A DNA stretch of 8,317 nucleotides, taken from NCBI GenBank assembly GCA_964543125.1, contig CAZIWX010000108.1:1-8317 (forward strand), given 5' to 3'. Shown one piece after another: positions 1 through 5,893 of the stretch. A program made the position numbers and the translations under genes. The DNA comes from CAZIWX01 sp964543125 (GTDB taxonomy: Bacteria > Fidelibacterota > UBA8477). Under the pieces are notes generated by a model. The model had not been told where the DNA came from. It did not search any database and saw only the letters and a program-made list of their open reading frames with translations. Position 1 is the first letter of the stretch. Each line of letters begins with the position of its first letter.

Positions 1-597
1 CCGCGGGGGGGGGTTCTTCCGCTAATGCGTGACCCACCTCCCCGAGTGGATGGAACCCCAAGTATGAGTATGGATTTGCTTCCCAGCCGCTGGTGGACGG
101 AATTTTACAGCCCGGCCGACTATAATCGCGCCCGCCGGGAGCATCTGGAGGGAATTATCAGCTTCTTCCCCTGGTGCGCCACCGTGGACTCCTTTCAACA
201 TTGGGTTTATTTGAACCCGGACCATACACCGCAAGCGCGTGATGACTATTTTGAAAGCCTCATGGACCGGTTCGGCAGCAATCTTGTTAACTGGCAAAAC
301 TACGAAAAATACAGAAGAAATCTCTGGCAGGCGCAACTCCACATTTTTGGCATGCCATTTTACTATATTGAGTACGGGATTGCTCAATTAGGCGCATTAC
401 AGGTCTATCGCAACTTTCGGAAAAATGCCGAGGCCGGCCTGAACGGCTATATCAACGGTTTGTCGCTGGGAAGCAGCCGGGCACTACCGGAGGTGTGGCG
501 GAAGATGGGCCTCAAATTTGATTTCAGCGCCGGCGCCATTCGCGAATTGATGCGGTTCGTCCAGGCGGAACTGGACACATTACAAATTGATGAATAG
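1..597 (+). CDS. M3-family oligoendopeptidase (PepF-like), C-terminal fragment, 5' end cut off by window
   Basis: This is the C-terminal part of an M3 zinc metallopeptidase of the oligoendopeptidase F type, a cytoplasmic enzyme family that cleaves short peptides. The frame is open to the left edge. Family-like sequence begins at SMSMDLL (from about position 61) and continues through FFPWCATVDSFQHWVY, an HTPQAR stretch, and the characteristic PFYYIEYGIAQLGALQVYRN segment, which carries the conserved tyrosines near the active site. It ends in the usual helical tail. The catalytic HExxH motif would lie upstream of the window, so activity cannot be judged. The first ~20 codons (Gly/Pro/Arg-rich, beginning in a run of nine G at 5-13) do not resemble the family, so a sequencing error, frameshift or contig-end artefact there is likely. 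ATG codons at 25 and 64 are internal methionines, not real starts. The gene is followed 14 nt later by an M20 peptidase, probably in one operon. Confidence 0.85.
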   Translation, partial: PRGGVLPLMRDPPPRVDGTPSMSMDLLPSRWWTEFYSPADYNRARREHLEGIISFFPWCATVDSFQHWVYLNPDHTPQARDDYFESLMDRFGSNLVNWQNYEKYRRNLWQAQLHIFGMPFYYIEYGIAQLGALQVYRNFRKNAEAGLNGYINGLSLGSSRALPEVWRKMGLKFDFSAGAIRELMRFVQAELDTLQIDE

Positions 598-611
598 AGG
601 AAAGTGTACTT

Positions 612-1988
612 ATGCAGCAATTGTTGAACTATGTCGATGCTCAGATTGATGTCTTTTTAGACGACCTGCAAGCTGGTCTGCGAATCCCCAGTATCAGTTC
701 GGACCCGGCTCACCAATCGGATATGACCCGGATGGCTGACCTGTTATGCGAACGGCTGAAGACACTGGGCTTTGATAAAGTCCGGTCACTTCCGACTGCC
801 GGTCACCCGGCGGTTTATGGGGAATGGCTCCGGCAACCGGGGAAGCCGACTGTCTTAATTTACGGCCATTACGACGTCCAGCCCGTGGATCCGGTGGAGC
901 TATGGACTTCCCCACCCTTCGAGCCGGAAGTGCGTGACGGCAAACTCTACGCCCGTGGTGCGGTGGACGATAAAGGTCAGGTGTTCATGCATCTTGCTGC
1001 TGTTGCCGCCTGGTTCAAGGCTGCCGCCGGGCCGCCGTTGAACATCAAATTCATCATCGAAGGTGAAGAAGAGGTCGGTTCCGAGCATTTCGATGAATTG
1101 TTGACCACCCACAAAGACCTCTTAGCTGCTGATTATATTCTGATCTCCGACACATCCATGCTGAAAAAAGGGCTGCCCGGTATTACCTACGGCTTGCGCG
1201 GCCTGGCCTACCTGCAGGTTGATCTGCGCGGGTCCAGGTCCGATTTGCATTCCGGCTCATACGGCGGAGTAGTGGTGAACCCCATCAATGCACTGACTAA
1301 AATGCTGGCGGCCTTGAAGGATGAGGCGGGACGCATTACGGTTCCGGGCTTTTACGATGCCGTGATGGACGTCAGTGCCACCGAGCGCGCCACCCTGTCA
1401 CAACTGCCGTTTGACGAAACCGTTTTCGCCGAATCAATTGGTGCGCCGGCGCTGACGGGTGAATCCGGGTACACGCGTCTGGAACAGCTCTGGGCCCGGC
1501 CGACACTCGATATAAACGGTATTTGGGGGGGCTACCAGGGTCCGGGAGCCAAGACCGTTATTCCCGCCGAAGCCCACGCTAAACTTTCCATGCGTCTGGT
1601 ACCCGACCAGGACTGGCGGACAATCACAAAGCTGGTGGCGGACCATTTGAGAACCCTGGCGCCGCCCGGTGTAGCAATTTCAATCACGCCCCTGCACGGA
1701 GGCCGCGGTTATCTGGCCGGTATCCACAGCCCCGTGATTCAGGCCGCTAAAGCAGCGCTGGCCGAAGGCTTCGATACCGAAGCGGTTCTGACTCGCGAAG
1801 GCGGTTCAATTCCCATTGCGCCCCTGTTAGCCGAAGCACTGAATGCGGAAATGCTGTTAGTGGGGTTTGGCTTACCGGATCAGAATGCCCATGCACCGGA
1901 TGAAAACCTGGACTTGGAGAATTTCCACAAGGGTATCCGGAGCTTGGTGATTCTGTATCAAAAACTCTCTGAGTTAAATCAAGACTAG
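612..1988 (+). CDS. M20-family zinc dipeptidase / amidohydrolase
   Basis: This is a complete 458-residue M20 metallopeptidase, the usual length for the dipeptidase / CNDP-like branch, which hydrolyses di- and short peptides with two zinc ions. It has no signal peptide, so it is probably cytoplasmic. The metal site is complete: GHYDVQP (His86, Asp88), RGAVDDKG (bridging Asp119), EGEEEVGS (catalytic base Glu153, ligand Glu154), ISDTS (Asp180) and NAHAPDE (His427). SDLHSG (His213) supplies the histidine that acts in trans across the dimer. The lid/dimerisation domain spans about residues 190-345. The ATG at 612 has an AGAGGAAAG ribosome site at 596-604, 7 nt upstream, and directly follows the M3 gene, so co-transcription is likely. 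Exact substrate (Xaa-His, Cys-Gly, D-amino-acid-containing peptides or acylated amino acids) cannot be read from sequence. Confidence 0.93.
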   Translation: MQQLLNYVDAQIDVFLDDLQAGLRIPSISSDPAHQSDMTRMADLLCERLKTLGFDKVRSLPTAGHPAVYGEWLRQPGKPTVLIYGHYDVQPVDPVELWTSPPFEPEVRDGKLYARGAVDDKGQVFMHLAAVAAWFKAAAGPPLNIKFIIEGEEEVGSEHFDELLTTHKDLLAADYILISDTSMLKKGLPGITYGLRGLAYLQVDLRGSRSDLHSGSYGGVVVNPINALTKMLAALKDEAGRITVPGFYDAVMDVSATERATLSQLPFDETVFAESIGAPALTGESGYTRLEQLWARPTLDINGIWGGYQGPGAKTVIPAEAHAKLSMRLVPDQDWRTITKLVADHLRTLAPPGVAISITPLHGGRGYLAGIHSPVIQAAKAALAEGFDTEAVLTREGGSIPIAPLLAEALNAEMLLVGFGLPDQNAHAPDENLDLENFHKGIRSLVILYQKLSELNQD

Positions 1989-2205
1989 CCGCAGGGAAAC
2001 CAGGGTGGACACGGACAAAGCCGGAATCATTAGCTGTTGAATTTGGCGGATCACACTGATCTATGTTCCAAAAGAATGACTTATTTTTGGTCCCGGGCCC
2101 GGGCTTCAGTTTGGGGTCAAGTTTATCAAAAAGCGTCAAGGCTTAAGACCAATAAGCCGCGAAAATTATTGATTTAAAACCCAAGTCGTCTCGGGATTAT
2201 GCAAT

Positions 2206-2225
2206 CCACGGGCAAAAGCTCGTGG
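2206..2225. repeat. REP-like palindromic hairpin CCACGGGC-AAAA-GCTCGTGG
   Basis: The arms CCACGGGC and GCTCGTGG can pair over 8 bp with one G-T wobble around an AAAA loop, flanked by GCAAT and CAATG. No T-run follows on either strand, so it is not a typical intrinsic terminator. It resembles the CCACGGGC-loop-GCCCGTGG palindromes that I recall as dispersed intergenic repeats in FCB genomes. Only one copy is in this window, so repeat status is inferred. Confidence 0.5.
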
Positions 2226-2252
2226 CAATGAATAGTCCGTATCTAATAAACT

Positions 2253-2280
2253 AAAAACCCCACTGATCGGCGGGGCTTTT
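2253..2280. terminator. Bidirectional intrinsic terminator between convergent peptidase genes
   Basis: AAAAACCCC (2253-2261) and GGGGCTTTT (2272-2280) bracket a 10-nt loop. The plus-strand reading ends in TTTT and the minus-strand reading ends in TTTTT, so one hairpin can stop transcription from both sides. It lies 28 nt beyond the oligopeptidase B stop codon and about 265 nt beyond the M20 stop. The G:C stem is only 4 bp, extended by A:T pairs, so strength is probably moderate. Confidence 0.75.
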
Positions 2281-2307
2281 GATAAAATTCCAAATTAGAC
2301 AACTCGA

Positions 2308-4452
2308 TTACTTCTTTATCCCCAACCGATCCAGCCCGAAGGCATACTCGAACGCGATTTCTTTCAGGTAATCATAGCGGCCCGAGGCGCCCATATGTCC
2401 GGCGCCCATATTCGTTTTCAATAACAATAAATGACTATCGGTTTTTAGATGACGCAACCTGGCTGCCCACTTCGCCGGCTCCCAATAACCAACCCGGGGA
2501 TCGTTTAATCCGGCGGTGATGAGCAGCTCCGGATAAGCCTGTGCTTTTACATTTTCATAAGGTGCATAGGATTTCAGGTAGTTATAAAATTTCTTCTCAT
2601 GGGGATTCCCCCATTCCTCATATTCAATCACGGTAAGGGGGATGGTGGGATCCAGCATCGTGTTTAACACGTCCACGAAGGGTACATCAGCAATGATGAC
2701 CTTAAACAGGTCTGGCCGCATATTGGCAATGGCTCCCATGAGCATGCCACCCGCACTGCCACCGGCGGCAATCAGCCTGGACGCATTCGTGTATTTCTCC
2801 TGAATCAGGTACTCGGCCGCGGCAATAAAATCCCTGAAAGTATTTTTCTTTTCCAGGAATTTCCCATGCTCATACCACTGGCGTCCCATTTCACCTCCGC
2901 CCCGAACATGGGCGATGGCATACACAAACCCGCGCTCAAGCAGACTGATCCGGCTGGTGGAAAAATAGGGGTCCATGCTGGCGCCGTAAGCGCCATACCC
3001 GTACAACCAGCACGGATTTTTTCCGTTTTGCCGCAAACCCTTTTTATAGACCATTGAAATAGGAATTTTGGCGCCGTCCGGCGCGGTTACCCATACGCGT
3101 TTTGATTCATACCGGCCGGCATCGTAGCCGGGAACCTCATCAATTTTAAGCGTATCCCGCCGGTGGGTGGTCATGTTGAAATCAAAAATGGTTTTAGGAG
3201 TAATCATGGAACTGTACCCGAATCGAAGAACATCCGTGTTGTATTCGGCATTGCCGGTAGGCCAGACGGTATAGGCGGGCTCGGGATAGTCAAGCGTATA
3301 TAAACTACCGTCGGCAACCTGCAGGAGGCGGATACGCTTCAACCCTTCAGACCGCTCAAACAGGGCGATATAGTTTTTGAATACACTGATGCCGTCCAGC
3401 TTTACCGCTTCGTTATAGGGTAAAACCGCTTTCCAGTTCGCATAACCGGGCGATTCCACCGGCGTTTTCAGGAGCCGGAAATTCAAAGCCTTGTCGTTTG
3501 TAACGATATAGAAAAAACCTGCCCGGTGTTCCACCGAGTACTCGCGGCCGGTTTTGCGTTTTTCGATAAGCTTGAATTCACCGGCTGGTTTGGCGGCATC
3601 TAAAAACCGGACTTCCGAAGTTATTTTGCTCCCCAAATTGATCAGCAGGTACTTCTCGTCCTTTGTTTTACCGATATCCAGCCAGAATTTTTCATCCTGT
3701 TCCGTGTAAATCACCTTGTCTGCACTCGTTTGCCCCAGCGTATGGCGGAATAATTTATAGGGCCGGTGAGCGGCATCCTGCTTGGTGTAGAACAGGGTTT
3801 TGTTGTCATCAGCCCACCGGACATTACCGTCAATGGCCGTGACTGTGTCCGGCAGTAATTCCCCGGTGCGTAAATCTTTCACATACAGGGTGTAAACTTC
3901 ATTCCCGGATGTATCGGTGGCAAAGGCCAACAGATTATGATCCGGGCTGACACGGTAAGCACCGAGACTCAGGAAACCGTGTCCCCGCGCCAGTTCGTTC
4001 TGGTCCAGCAGGATTTCCTCGGGCGCCTCCAAACTGCCCTGCTTACGGCAGAAGATAGGATATTGCTTACCGGCTTCCTCGCGGGAATAGTAATAATAAC
4101 CGCCCCATCGGACCGGGACCGACGCGTCATTTTCCTTAATCCGGCTTTTCAATTCTCTATACAGGGAATCCTGCAGTGCTTCGGTATGCGCCATTTTCAT
4201 TTTTGTATAATTATTTTCCGCTTCCAGGTATTGAATGACTTCAGGATTCTTCCGGTCCCGTAACCAATAATAATAATCCGTCCGTATATCACCCGGAGTT
4301 GTATCCCGATGGGCAATCCGGGTGGCCACCGGGGGTCGAATTTCCGGTTTTTCCGTACCGGATTTCGCGCTGCTGGAACAACTCACTAGGCCGAAGCTCC
4401 CCATGAGTAAAAGGCTTCCCGCAATTGGGCTGATCCACTGTTTGATTCGCAT
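2308..4452 (-). CDS. ptrB: Oligopeptidase B (S9A prolyl oligopeptidase family), predicted lipoprotein
   Basis: This serine peptidase of family S9A is closest in motifs to oligopeptidase B, which cleaves short peptides after Arg or Lys. From the ATG at 4452 it is 714 residues. Residues 1-25 form a lipoprotein signal peptide ending in the lipobox GLVSC (Cys25). An N-terminal stretch with YYYWLRDRKNPEVIQYLEAE leads into a beta-propeller (about 110-430) and then the alpha/beta-hydrolase domain. The catalytic triad is complete: Ser566 in GGSAGG, Asp651 in GLNDPRV and His686 in GAGHMG. Glu610 and Glu612 in VIEYEEWGNP match the glutamates that set basic P1 specificity in E. coli oligopeptidase B. 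A second in-frame ATG lies at 4470. I prefer 4452 because AGAAGG sits 4 nt upstream, the result begins as a clean signal peptide (MRIKQW...), and a candidate promoter would start transcription after the 4470 ATG. Oligopeptidase B is usually cytosolic, so export is notable. Confidence 0.93.
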   Translation of the reverse strand: MRIKQWISPIAGSLLLMGSFGLVSCSSSAKSGTEKPEIRPPVATRIAHRDTTPGDIRTDYYYWLRDRKNPEVIQYLEAENNYTKMKMAHTEALQDSLYRELKSRIKENDASVPVRWGGYYYYSREEAGKQYPIFCRKQGSLEAPEEILLDQNELARGHGFLSLGAYRVSPDHNLLAFATDTSGNEVYTLYVKDLRTGELLPDTVTAIDGNVRWADDNKTLFYTKQDAAHRPYKLFRHTLGQTSADKVIYTEQDEKFWLDIGKTKDEKYLLINLGSKITSEVRFLDAAKPAGEFKLIEKRKTGREYSVEHRAGFFYIVTNDKALNFRLLKTPVESPGYANWKAVLPYNEAVKLDGISVFKNYIALFERSEGLKRIRLLQVADGSLYTLDYPEPAYTVWPTGNAEYNTDVLRFGYSSMITPKTIFDFNMTTHRRDTLKIDEVPGYDAGRYESKRVWVTAPDGAKIPISMVYKKGLRQNGKNPCWLYGYGAYGASMDPYFSTSRISLLERGFVYAIAHVRGGGEMGRQWYEHGKFLEKKNTFRDFIAAAEYLIQEKYTNASRLIAAGGSAGGMLMGAIANMRPDLFKVIIADVPFVDVLNTMLDPTIPLTVIEYEEWGNPHEKKFYNYLKSYAPYENVKAQAYPELLITAGLNDPRVGYWEPAKWAARLRHLKTDSHLLLLKTNMGAGHMGASGRYDYLKEIAFEYAFGLDRLGIKK

Positions 4453-4456
4453 AAGG

Positions 4457-4462
4457 CCTTCT
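4457..4462 (-). promoter_or_regulatory. Ribosome binding site favouring the internal start of oligopeptidase B
   Basis: Read on the minus strand, AGAAGG lies 4 nt before the ATG at 4452. The upstream ATG at 4470 has only GGGAG about 15 nt away, too far for normal use. This decides the start in favour of the shorter protein. Confidence 0.5.
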
Positions 4463-4471
4463 TTTTTCATG

Positions 4472-4499
4472 AATTTATTCAGTAACTCCCGGATGTCAA
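4472..4499 (-). promoter_or_regulatory. Candidate sigma70-type promoter for oligopeptidase B
   Basis: On the minus strand a perfect TTGACA (4494-4499) is separated by 16 nt from TAAATT (4472-4477, four of six consensus bases). Transcription would begin around 4465, just inside or after the upstream ATG at 4470, leaving a leader of about a dozen bases before the ATG at 4452. If the host's main sigma factor uses a Bacteroidota-type TAnnTTTG element instead, this match could be chance. Confidence 0.4.
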
Positions 4500-4866
4500 T
4501 TTGCTACGAACCCGGCCAGTAAATATAAAGAGCGATTTATAGAGGCAACAGGCTGAACTGTTTGGTCATAAAGGTGTAATGGTTTTGCCGGGTTTGTCTC
4601 TGAGTGGATTTAGCGTCAGAAACTTTTACCAACCGGGCCGGATTAGATCGCGCTTTAGCCCGTGACATTCCTAAACCCATCCTCCGTTAATTCCTTTCGA
4701 AAAATGTCAGACGCAATACCGCAGGTAAATTTTGCTATCAGCTGAACTTTTCCACCTTGCGGGAAAATTTCGCCAATTTAAATGAATCCGCTGCATCGGA
4801 AGCGTTTGTGCAATTGGTTTTGAGCTTTTTAACTGGCTGACGTTGATTGGGCAATCTAATGATTGT

Positions 4867-4890
4867 ATGGCTGCATGGCTGGAGGGTTGC
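4867..4890. repeat. Three imperfect 8-nt tandem units (ATGGCTGC-like)
   Basis: ATGGCTGC, ATGGCTGG and AGGGTTGC follow each other without gaps. The first two differ at one base and the third is more diverged. The run abuts the first hairpin of the repeat cluster. It is short and could be chance, but a second 8-nt-periodic run lies at 5120-5143. Confidence 0.35.
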
Positions 4891-4905
4891 GGTTTCCCTG
4901 CAACC
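4885..4905. repeat. Hairpin GGTTGC-9 nt-GCAACC
   Basis: Perfect 6-bp arms GGTTGC (4885-4890) and GCAACC (4900-4905) enclose a 9-nt loop. No T-run follows. It lies directly upstream of the two AACCCC palindromes and may be part of the same compound element. Confidence 0.4.
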
Positions 4906-4921
4906 TGACGAGGTCGAGATG

Positions 4922-4992
4922 AACCCCGTTAGGGGTTTCCTATCTGTAGCAGATACAATCAACCAATGAATAGATCAACCCCGTCAGGGGTT
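4922..4992. repeat. Pair of REP-like palindromes, AACCCC-GTYA-GGGGTT, two copies
   Basis: AACCCC-GTTA-GGGGTT (4922-4937) and AACCCC-GTCA-GGGGTT (4977-4992) are 16-nt palindromes with perfect 6-bp stems and a 4-nt loop differing at one base. Their starts are 55 nt apart. Each is followed by a further T. Downstream of copy one lies TGTAGC (4945-4950) and downstream of copy two its exact reverse complement GCTACA (5003-5008), so copy two and its flank add an inverted arm around the pair. Neither has a terminator T-run. The arrangement resembles REP/BIME elements mobilised by Y1-type REP-associated transposases (RAYTs). No such transposase is encoded in this window. Confidence 0.65.
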
Positions 4993-5053
4993 TGCCAATT
5001 CCGCTACATTTCCGGCGGCCTGGCGAGAGATAATTTCTGTTGCTATAACTGTG

Positions 5054-5080
5054 GGGCCGAAGCCCGGAGCTGTCGAAGGA
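5054..5080. repeat. Possible degenerate repeat: GGGC-CGAA-GCCC hairpin plus CTGTCGAAGGA
   Basis: A 4-bp hairpin GGGCCGAAGCCC (5054-5065) is followed by GAGCTGTCGAAGGA. Its reverse complement reads TCCTTCGACAGCTC, close to the CTTCGACAGGCTC-type dispersed repeat I recall from FCB genomes. The match is short and assignment is tentative. Confidence 0.3.
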
Positions 5081-5119
5081 AAGATCGGTTGGAATTAACT
5101 ACCAAAGGGGTGAAAGGGT

Positions 5120-5143
5120 GATTGGAAGATTGGATGATTGCGT
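5120..5143. repeat. Three imperfect 8-nt tandem units (GATTGGAA-like)
   Basis: GATTGGAA, GATTGGAT and GATTGCGT follow in register, and similar G/T-rich sequence (GGGTGAAAGGGTG before, GGATGGGGG after) extends the low-complexity tract. This looks like an intergenic microsatellite-like run. No coding or regulatory role is evident. Confidence 0.45.
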
Positions 5144-5403
5144 GGATGGGGGATATGCTATAGGCCAATTGGGGTGCCTTCCGGTGAAATCGGCAGCTTT
5201 CACAACGCCTTGATTCTGCTTCCACCACATGACGCAGAAAGCTAATTTGTATGATTTCATCGCGACTTTTGTACCAGCGAGGTGATAAACATGCTGCTGG
5301 AGCTCAGGTTAATAGGATTAAATTTGAATCCGCTTACTTCGTCAGTAGCCGGACAGGTCTGTGGTGAAGCCTGTCTTCTTCCTGTAATTCGTGGTTACTG
5401 TTT

Positions 5404-5826
5404 TTACTCTCCGATGATTTTTACCATTACGCGTTTCCTTCTCCGGCCGTCGAATTCACCATAGAAAATCTGCTCCCAGGGACCAAAGTCCAACTTGCCT
5501 TCAGTGATGGCGACAACGACTTCCCGCCCCATGATCTGGCGCTTATGGTGGGCATCGCCATTGTCTTCCCCGGTACGGTTGTGATGATACTTCTCCGGAC
5601 TCGGATCGTAGGGCGCCAGCCACTCCAACCAGCGTTTGTAATCTTCGTGCAGCCCCGGTTCGTCATCATTGATAAAAACGGAGGCCGTGATATGCATGGC
5701 GTTCACCAGGCATAAGCCTTCTTTCACTCCGCTATGGGCGACCACTTCCTCCACCTTGGGGGTGATATTAATAAGATCCATCCGGGTGGGAAGGTTAAGA
5801 TACAAGTATTCTCTAAAGGATTTCAT
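5404..5826 (-). CDS. YjbQ / UPF0047 family protein
   Basis: This complete 140-residue protein belongs to the YjbQ family (COG0432, often annotated as secondary thiamine-phosphate synthase). Typical features are the early [18 protein letters not shown] strand region, [22 protein letters not shown] (His45, Glu56, His60), the metal-site-like [18 protein letters not shown] block (His81, His82, His93, His94), and the closing [20 protein letters not shown] followed by a basic strand. Weak thiamine-phosphate synthase activity is reported for the family, but the physiological role is unsettled. The ATG at 5826 has GGGAG 6 nt upstream (5833-5837). It lies 67 nt downstream of the GH13 gene on the same strand, with no clear terminator or promoter between, so read-through is possible. 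The protein is cytoplasmic by lack of a signal. Family assignment is confident, function is not. Confidence 0.93.
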   Translation of the reverse strand: MKSFREYLYLNLPTRMDLINITPKVEEVVAHSGVKEGLCLVNAMHITASVFINDDEPGLHEDYKRWLEWLAPYDPSPEKYHHNRTGEDNGDAHHKRQIMGREVVVAITEGKLDFGPWEQIFYGEFDGRRRKRVMVKIIGE

Positions 5827-5893
5827 GGCTGTCTCCCGCCGTTAAAGCCTAAAACTTTGGATTGATATTATTGTGATGATTATTCTCCACGAA

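Larger units (their letters stand above)
1989..2307. other. Convergent intergenic spacer with hairpins, no gene
   Basis: This 319-nt gap separates the plus-strand M20 gene from the minus-strand oligopeptidase B gene. I see no believable coding sequence in it. It holds a 12-nt perfect palindrome (CCCGGGCCCGGG, 2092-2103), an A/T-rich stretch around 2150-2180, a REP-like hairpin at 2206-2225 and the shared terminator at 2253-2280. Confidence 0.75.
4500..5403. other. Long intergenic region (~900 nt) with REP-like and short-repeat elements, no credible gene
   Basis: This long spacer lies between the 5' end of the oligopeptidase B gene and the 3' end of the YjbQ gene. The short open frames in it (60-75 codons) lack recognisable protein features and mostly run through the repeats. 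Positions 4500-4866 show nothing I recognise: no tRNA, no clear riboswitch and no long reading frame. Positions 4867-5143 hold repeats and hairpins, listed separately. Positions 5144-5403 show only a 6-bp hairpin (5352-5375) without a T-run. The region could also hide an unrecognised small RNA or a decayed gene. Confidence 0.6.

Noticed and set aside
22..387. Minus-strand 121-codon open frame at the left edge
   Set aside because: It is antisense to clearly homologous M3 peptidase sequence and has no protein-like motifs.
2092..2103. CCCGGGCCCGGG palindrome as a terminator for the M20 gene
   Set aside because: It can form only a 4-bp stem and no T-run follows on either strand. The hairpin at 2253-2280 is the better terminator.
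4520..4548. Alternative promoter for oligopeptidase B (TTGCCT with a TATATTTA element on the minus strand)
   Set aside because: It loosely resembles the Bacteroidota TTG / TAnnTTTG pattern, but the match is weaker than the TTGACA promoter at 4472-4499. Kept only as an alternative.
4922..4992. CRISPR-like repeat pair
   Set aside because: There are only two 16-nt units with a 39-nt spacer. They are perfect palindromes with no further repeats or cas genes, so they fit REP elements.
5352..5375. GACAGG-12 nt-CCTGTC hairpin as the terminator of the yjbQ transcript
   Set aside because: On the minus strand the hairpin is followed by CGGCTACTGA rather than a T-run, so it does not fit an intrinsic terminator for that gene.
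4500..5403. tRNA or known riboswitch in the long spacer
   Set aside because: I saw no cloverleaf-compatible arms with a TTC-type T-loop and no riboswitch core I recognise.
4738..5464. Three open frames of 60-74 codons in the long spacer (4738-4962 minus, 5043-5228 minus, 5282-5464 plus)
   Set aside because: They lack recognisable domains. Two run through the repeats and the third overlaps the end of the yjbQ gene. I could not support any as a gene.
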